Below are positions 23,261-26,533 of a stretch of DNA of 26,533 nt, in pieces. The stretch is from positions 1 through 26,533 of the forward strand of contig CAJUFK010000035.1 in assembly GCA_910585535.1 (NCBI GenBank), given 5' to 3'. Positions within the stretch are counted from its first letter, which is position 1; every line of letters begins with the position of its first letter. The position numbers and the translations under genes are program-made. Source of the stretch: an uncultured Angelakisella sp. Its GTDB lineage: Bacteria; Bacillota; Clostridia; Oscillospirales; Ruminococcaceae. The notes under the pieces were generated by a model that saw only the letters and a program-made list of their open reading frames with translations, searched no databases and was not told where the DNA came from.

Positions 23261-23594
23261 AACCGAACTCCCGCAGGGAAACCTTCAGCGTTCTGATGGT
23301 CTCGCTGATGATCTTGAGTTCCTGGCTGTTGCAGTCGGCGAGCAGATCATCCAGCCAGCGGAGAAAGAGCGGACGGGATTTTTTGATCTCGATGCACAGC
23401 AGTTCGTCCGCCGAACAGCCCAAGATATTTATCAGGTCGATAAAGATACGCAGGCTGGGAACGGTGTTGCCGGTTTCGATATGGCTCAGGTGAGCCGTTC
23501 GGATCCCCAGCTGACTGGCCAGTTCCCCTTGGCTCATATCCTTATCCAGGCGCAGCGTTCTGATTCGCGAGCCGATGTCTTTTGCGTCGATCAT
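23238..23594 (-). CDS. XRE-family transcriptional regulator
   Basis: A 118-aa protein with an N-terminal HTH (residues ~8-62) showing IRTLRLDKDMSQGELASQLG, HLSHIETGN and PSLRIFIDLINILGCSADELL. This is a Cro/C1-type helix-turn-helix, followed by a short C-terminal helical region that may dimerise. The ATG at 23594 has AAGGAG upstream. An 11-bp inverted repeat (23624-23667) lies 30 bp before the start and could be its operator or a terminator. Its 3' end overlaps the convergent DUF3806-like gene. Confidence 0.9.
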   Translation of the reverse strand: MIDAKDIGSRIRTLRLDKDMSQGELASQLGIRTAHLSHIETGNTVPSLRIFIDLINILGCSADELLCIEIKKSRPLFLRWLDDLLADCNSQELKIISETIRTLKVSLREFGFSYRWDR

Positions 23595-23623
23595 GGTTAC
23601 TCTCCTTATACGGTTTGAAAATA

Positions 23624-23667
23624 CCCCATAGGCCTTTTGATTTCTTTGGGAACGCTGGCCTATGGGG
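23624..23667. repeat. 11-bp inverted repeat upstream of the XRE gene
   Basis: CCCCATAGGCC (23624-23634) and GGCCTATGGGG (23657-23667) pair perfectly around a 22-nt loop. On the minus strand it is followed by TATTTTC, on the plus strand by ATTTTCC, so either direction could use it as a weak terminator. Its distance from the XRE start also fits an operator. The rest of the 23595-23767 gap holds no clear gene or promoter. Confidence 0.55.
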
Positions 23668-23767
23668 ATTTTCCGGTCATTTTTCCTGGGTCAAAATCCT
23701 TTTTGACAGGAGTTTTTCCCAATAAAAATACGGTCGTGTGAGAGGGGAGGAAGGGTCTTAGTAATGT

Positions 23768-24172
23768 CTAAATGGTTTCTGTTGCACTATAATGGGTATG
23801 CCTATCCGTTCCTCTTGCGCTGGTAACAACATAAGTTGTTTTGACCCGATAGGTTCCATATCCCGTACATGTAGCAATATCTTCCATATCAACTATATAC
23901 TCATTATAAAAAGTTTTTGTAAAGGAAGCATATGGCACATCATTGTACTTTGTTCCACTTTGTTTTTGCAAAACATGCGTCATAACAATTTTTGTAACAT
24001 CAGGGGCACAAATCAATTCCGAATACATGGTTGCTTTTCCATTAGTAATAATCAATTCATTGCTGCCCGTGAGATCGTTATAAAAACGCGCTTGCACAGC
24101 ATAGGCATTCACAGAAAATGTCATACAAAGTGCAATAGATAGTACCAATATTTTTTTCATCCATTTTTTCAT
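23768..24172 (-). CDS. Small secreted protein, AT-rich
   Basis: The 134-aa protein has a clear signal peptide: MKKWMKK, a hydrophobic core (ILVLSIALCMTFSV) and a probable cleavage site after NAYA. The mature part of about 108 residues is Thr/Tyr-rich and probably beta-structured, ending RHTHYSATETI, with two cysteines (in LICAPDV and ATCTGYG) that could pair. Family not recognised. The gene is much more AT-rich than most of the window and follows the sigma/DUF4367 pair after 151 bp. ATG at 24172 follows AGGAGGAAA. It may be under control of that sigma factor (inference). Confidence 0.75.
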   Translation of the reverse strand: MKKWMKKILVLSIALCMTFSVNAYAVQARFYNDLTGSNELIITNGKATMYSELICAPDVTKIVMTHVLQKQSGTKYNDVPYASFTKTFYNEYIVDMEDIATCTGYGTYRVKTTYVVTSARGTDRHTHYSATETI

Positions 24173-24323
24173 GCAGATTTCCTCCTATTTTCTGGCTGAA
24201 CAGCAGCAGTCCAGGGCGACCCTTCTTTTAATACCCTCTATAAATAAAATCGTTTTGAGCAAGGCCGTTTATGACATTATTTTCCTAAATATTTCTCAAA
24301 ATTTGGAATTTCGTCATTATGTA

Positions 24324-25001
24324 CTATTTATCCCCTACAGATTCGGCCATTTTTACCAGCAAATCTTTACTAATATTTCCAGTTATCCGAAAAGAACTTT
24401 CTCCGTCCCCCCAATAGATTGTTTGATATACTTTGCCATTTATGTAATAAACCTGCTTTTTATTGTCTAACAATATTTCTTCGGATTTTGCATTTTCTGT
24501 ATCAACAAAAAACTTTGCACGTTCAATTTTGGTTTGACTATAAAAAACAAATATGCCATCATCATTTTCAAACCTCTCTTTGCATGAAACTTCAGTTATG
24601 CGGCTTTGTACGCAAATAAAGCCATCCGGAACATATGTAATATGGTAAGGGACAAACTCAGCCGATCTATCTCCTGTTCCGACCTCCTGATAGCGTACAA
24701 AAGAATACTTCTCGTGGTCATACCGCACCATCTGGAAATAGTGGACCACGTAGGCCATGGCGACTGTTGCGCCAAGGGCGGCGGCCAGAAGGGTCGCGGT
24801 GGCCTTCATGGCCCGCCGGCGGCGCTTCCTTCCCCCCTGCTCCTCTTCTCTGGCCGCTTGCAGAACGGGCTCCATCCGGTCCAGAAAGCGCTGGGAAAAC
24901 TGGTGGGGATTTTCCCGGTCCAGGGGGTAGCGGTATGGCAGGGTGGCCACCCATTCCCTGGTCAGCTGGCTGATAAATTCATTGGTAACCTTCGTTTTCA
25001 T
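24324..25001 (-). CDS. DUF4367 membrane protein, probable anti-sigma factor
   Basis: The 225-aa protein has a cytoplasmic N-terminal part (1-~64, ending in a KRRRR cluster), one membrane segment (~66-88) and an extracellular C-terminal DUF4367-like domain ending DLLVKMAESVGDK. The ATG at 25001 overlaps the sigma stop by one base (TGATG) with AAGGAG upstream; a GTG at 25004 is an alternative. Coupling to a sigma factor gene suggests an anti-sigma role, but no zinc-binding HxxxCxxC motif is present. Codons up to ~residue 93 are GC-rich and the rest is AT-rich, a sharp break just after the membrane segment. Confidence 0.8.
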   Translation of the reverse strand: MKTKVTNEFISQLTREWVATLPYRYPLDRENPHQFSQRFLDRMEPVLQAAREEEQGGRKRRRRAMKATATLLAAALGATVAMAYVVHYFQMVRYDHEKYSFVRYQEVGTGDRSAEFVPYHITYVPDGFICVQSRITEVSCKERFENDDGIFVFYSQTKIERAKFFVDTENAKSEEILLDNKKQVYYINGKVYQTIYWGDGESSFRITGNISKDLLVKMAESVGDK

Positions 25002-25531
25002 CACAGCCTCTCCTTCCTTATCTTTTCCAGAATCATCTTCTTCCCCCTGGCGATCCGCTTATAGACGGTAAGGATATTGATGTCCTGCAGCTCTGCGATC
25101 TCGGTAGGGGTAAAGCCGAAAACCCGCAGCTTCAGTACGGAACTGTAGCAGTCGGGCAGGGTATCCAAAAGATTGCAGGGGATTTCCGTTTCCAGATCCG
25201 CATCCACCACCAAAGCGCCTTCTTCCATGCCCTCCATGCCCTCCAGGGAAACCGACGGCTTGGACCGCCGGATGATGTCCACGGCCTTGTTCCTGGCCAA
25301 GACCACCGCCAGCCCATAGGAACGGCCCTGTCCAAAGAGGTCGATCTTGTGGATATGGTCCAGAATGCTGAGGAACGCGTCATGCACCGCATCTTCCGCA
25401 GTCACCCGGTCATTCAGCACCTGGAAAGCCGCCTGGTACATCACATCCCGGTATTTCCTGTAAAATGTCTCAAAATCCTGCCGCTTCTCCTGGTCATCCG
25501 GAGCCAACAAGGTCAAATAAAAGGCAAGCAT
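25001..25531 (-). CDS. ECF-like sigma-70 family RNA polymerase sigma factor
   Basis: A 176-aa sigma factor. Region 2 spans ~20-88 (FETFYRKYRDVMYQAAF, TAEDAVHDAFLSIL, LARNKAVDIIRR) and region 4 spans ~125-176 (LPDCYSSVLKLRVFGFTPTEIAELQ, an HTH, then VYKRIARGKKMI). ATG at 25531 follows GGGAGGA; the longer frame to 25570 is not supported. It would direct RNA polymerase to a small regulon and is coupled to the membrane DUF4367 protein. A strong terminator-like hairpin lies 40 bp upstream, leaving no obvious space for a promoter between the two. Confidence 0.9.
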   Translation of the reverse strand: MLAFYLTLLAPDDQEKRQDFETFYRKYRDVMYQAAFQVLNDRVTAEDAVHDAFLSILDHIHKIDLFGQGRSYGLAVVLARNKAVDIIRRSKPSVSLEGMEGMEEGALVVDADLETEIPCNLLDTLPDCYSSVLKLRVFGFTPTEIAELQDINILTVYKRIARGKKMILEKIRKERL

Positions 25532-25570
25532 AAAAAAGTCCTCCCTTCTGTTTTTTCGGCCAACAGGCAA

Positions 25571-25614
25571 ACAAAAAAATAAACGCCGGCCCTGCGTATT
25601 GCGGAGCCAGCGCT
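25571..25614 (-). terminator. Intrinsic terminator or attenuator before the sigma gene
   Basis: Arms 25601-25614 and 25582-25595 form a ~14-bp stem with G-U pairs and one mismatch, loop AATAC, then TTATTTTTTTGT on the minus strand. It lies 16 bp past the XRE gene stop and ~40 bp before the sigma start. Confidence 0.75.
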
Positions 25615-25629
25615 GCCTTTTGGTAGAGA

Positions 25630-25938
25630 TTATTTCTGGTTCATTGCCTTTATCACCTGCAGCACTGCCGCTTTCTGTTCCACAGTCAGCGGCATCCAGC
25701 TATCGTAAAGATCCCTTAACGCAGGGGAGAGTTCGATCATCTCCTCCTCGGCAAAGAATTGGGAAAGGGTTATGCCAAAGCCCCGGCAAACGGCCTCCAA
25801 GGTCGCAACAGAGGGCATTGTATTTCGTTTGAAGATATTGGCGAGGGTCGATTGAGAAAGACCGCACTTTTTCGCCAATCGGTACTCGGTCCAGCCCCGT
25901 TCCTCCAGAAGCTGCCGGAGCCTGGAATGTGTATCCAC
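25630..25938 (-). CDS. XRE-family transcriptional regulator
   Basis: A 102-aa protein with HTH residues ~5-60 (LRQLLEERGWTEYRLAKKCG, STLANIFKRNTMPSVATLE, FGITLSQFF). The C-terminal region (ELSPALRDLYDSWMPLTVEQKAAVLQVIKAM) is often seen in short Firmicute XRE proteins with a final helical segment. It starts with GTG at 25938; the ribosome binding site AAAGGCGG is modest. It lies between the sigma gene and the short gene at 26026, with a terminator at its 3' end. It may control its own promoter through the repeats at 25957-26021. Confidence 0.88.
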   Translation of the reverse strand: MDTHSRLRQLLEERGWTEYRLAKKCGLSQSTLANIFKRNTMPSVATLEAVCRGFGITLSQFFAEEEMIELSPALRDLYDSWMPLTVEQKAAVLQVIKAMNQK

Positions 25939-25956
25939 TGCGACACCGCCTTTCTG

Positions 25957-26021
25957 TACTTATTTTACCGTTTATCTAGGCGGTTTTGTACAGGCTACTT
26001 GTATTTTGAGTACCGTTTTAT
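25957..26021. repeat. Imperfect direct repeat upstream of the XRE gene
   Basis: TACTTATTTTACCGTTTAT (25957-25975) recurs as a related copy at 25996-26021, sharing TACTT, TATTTT and TACCGTTT but with short insertions. Both copies lie in the AT-rich gap before the XRE gene start and could be an autoregulatory operator. The minus strand also reads TAAAAT within the first copy, a possible -10. Confidence 0.35.
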
Positions 26022-26025
26022 AAAA

Positions 26026-26298
26026 CTATACCCCAGGGCAAAAAGAGGCCCGCCGGCTCCCGGCCTGACGCGGCGGGGACGGCGGGTCTTTTCTGTTGAG
26101 GAAGGACACAGACACCGGCTTGACGAAAGACAGGGCCAGCTGGGAATCCGGCGGCTGTCCCGCCTGGCCCTGCCCCAGGTACAGCTCTGTCCCCACAAAC
26201 TCCAGCTGAACCAGACGGGGAAGGCGCTCTTCCCACCAGTTCCAGCATCCCACGTCACAGAGGGCGCCGGCCAGCAGTTCCAATTCTTTCTTTGTCAC
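26026..26298 (-). CDS. Short hypothetical protein with terminator inside its 3' end
   Basis: The 90-aa protein starts with GTG at 26298, preceded by GAGGAGG eight bases upstream. The first ~65 residues (MTKKELELLAGALCDVGCWN, WWEERLPRLVQLEF, LALSFVKPVSVSFL) look like a folded soluble domain. The last ~22 residues (KDPPSPPRQAGSRR...) are encoded by a terminator hairpin, with the stop at 26026-26028 beyond it. I do not recognise the family. The original stop was probably before the hairpin. It diverges from fba. Confidence 0.6.
   Translation of the reverse strand: MTKKELELLAGALCDVGCWNWWEERLPRLVQLEFVGTELYLGQGQAGQPPDSQLALSFVKPVSVSFLNRKDPPSPPRQAGSRRASFCPGV
26041..26092. terminator. Bidirectional intrinsic terminator
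   Basis: AGGCCCGCCG (26046-26055) pairs with CGGCGGGTCT (26080-26089), one G-U pair, with a T-run on each side (TTTTC on the plus strand from 26089; CTTTTT on the minus strand toward 26041). It overlaps the last codons of the gene at 26026-26298. Confidence 0.7.
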
Positions 26299-26338
26299 CT
26301 TTCTGCCTCCTCATTCTTGTATCCCGGGGAGAATCTCC

Positions 26339-26366
26339 TTGCATTTCTCACCTTTTGTGGTAAAAT
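26339..26366 (+). promoter_or_regulatory. fba promoter
   Basis: TTGCAT (26339-26344), a 16-bp spacer and TAAAAT (26361-26366), preceded by TGG as an extended -10. It lies 55 bp upstream of the fba ATG. Confidence 0.7.
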
Positions 26367-26420
26367 AAGATGGTAAGCTACCCGTGGAAACGGGGAAAAA
26401 TATGTAAGGAGAGATTTGCT

Positions 26421-26533
26421 ATGCCTCTTGTTACCACCACCGAAATGTTCAAGAAAGCCTACGAGGGCGGCTATGCCATCGGCGCCTTCAACGTGAACAA
26501 CATGGAGATCGTCCAGGGCATCACCGAGGCCGC
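26421..26533 (+). CDS. fba: Class II fructose-bisphosphate aldolase (partial)
   Basis: Only the first 37 codons lie in the window. MPLVTTTEMFKKAYEGGYAI and GAFNVNNMEIVQGI are the N-terminal signature of class II (zinc) aldolases, which cleave fructose-1,6-bisphosphate in glycolysis. The metal-binding histidines lie beyond the window edge. ATG at 26421 follows AAGGAGA by eight bases, and the gene has its own promoter. Confidence 0.93.
   Translation, partial: MPLVTTTEMFKKAYEGGYAIGAFNVNNMEIVQGITEA

Noticed and set aside
23703..23731. TTGACA at 23703 as a plus-strand promoter
   Set aside because: No acceptable -10 lies 16-18 bp downstream and no plus-strand gene follows.

Overview
The window looks like a chromosomal segment from a high-GC, anaerobic gut Firmicute of the Oscillospiraceae/Ruminococcaceae type (inference). 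The reasons are: strong AGGAGG-type ribosome binding sites in front of nearly every gene; a tig-clpP-clpX-lon-engB order typical of Clostridia; an rplS-lepB-rbgA-rnhB cluster; and a sigma factor/DUF4367 pair. No tRNA, rRNA or CRISPR array was seen.

Layout. Bases 1-632 hold a two-way terminator and a decayed IS3-family transposase. From 10111 down to 724 the minus strand carries a proteostasis cluster (trigger factor, ClpP, ClpX, a small Zn protein, Lon), then a frame-disrupted hypothetical gene, engB, lysA and an unknown gene. From 19522 down to 10336 the minus strand carries a DUF4303-like gene, lepB, rbgA, an rnhB-yraN fusion, an M19 dipeptidase, two small accessory genes and thrC. Below thrC lies a complete EcoRV-like restriction-modification pair, then a DUF3806-like gene and a metallophosphoesterase. 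rplS (minus) and mltG (plus) diverge from a promoter region near 20060-20200. The plus-strand run mltG-mpg-zinc-ribbon membrane protein-DUF3806-like gene ends at 23260, converging on an XRE regulator.

Right part (23238-26300, minus): two XRE-type regulators, an ECF-like sigma factor with a coupled DUF4367 membrane protein, a small secreted protein and a short unknown gene. The secreted protein and the extracellular half of the DUF4367 protein are clearly AT-rich, while the cytoplasmic and membrane half is GC-rich like the rest of the window. The window ends inside fba (class II fructose-bisphosphate aldolase), which has its own promoter.

Main points of interest. (1) The restriction enzyme at 12330-13178 matches EcoRV in catalytic residue spacing and recognition loop and is translationally coupled to an M.EcoRV-like methylase. 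(2) A base-composition break falls inside the probable anti-sigma gene just after its membrane segment. (3) A terminator sits immediately before the sigma gene. (4) A 5' frame disruption lies just downstream of lon. (5) RNase HII is fused to YraN. (6) One small gene has its terminator inside its own coding region. All family names come from recall of sequence motifs; no database search was run.
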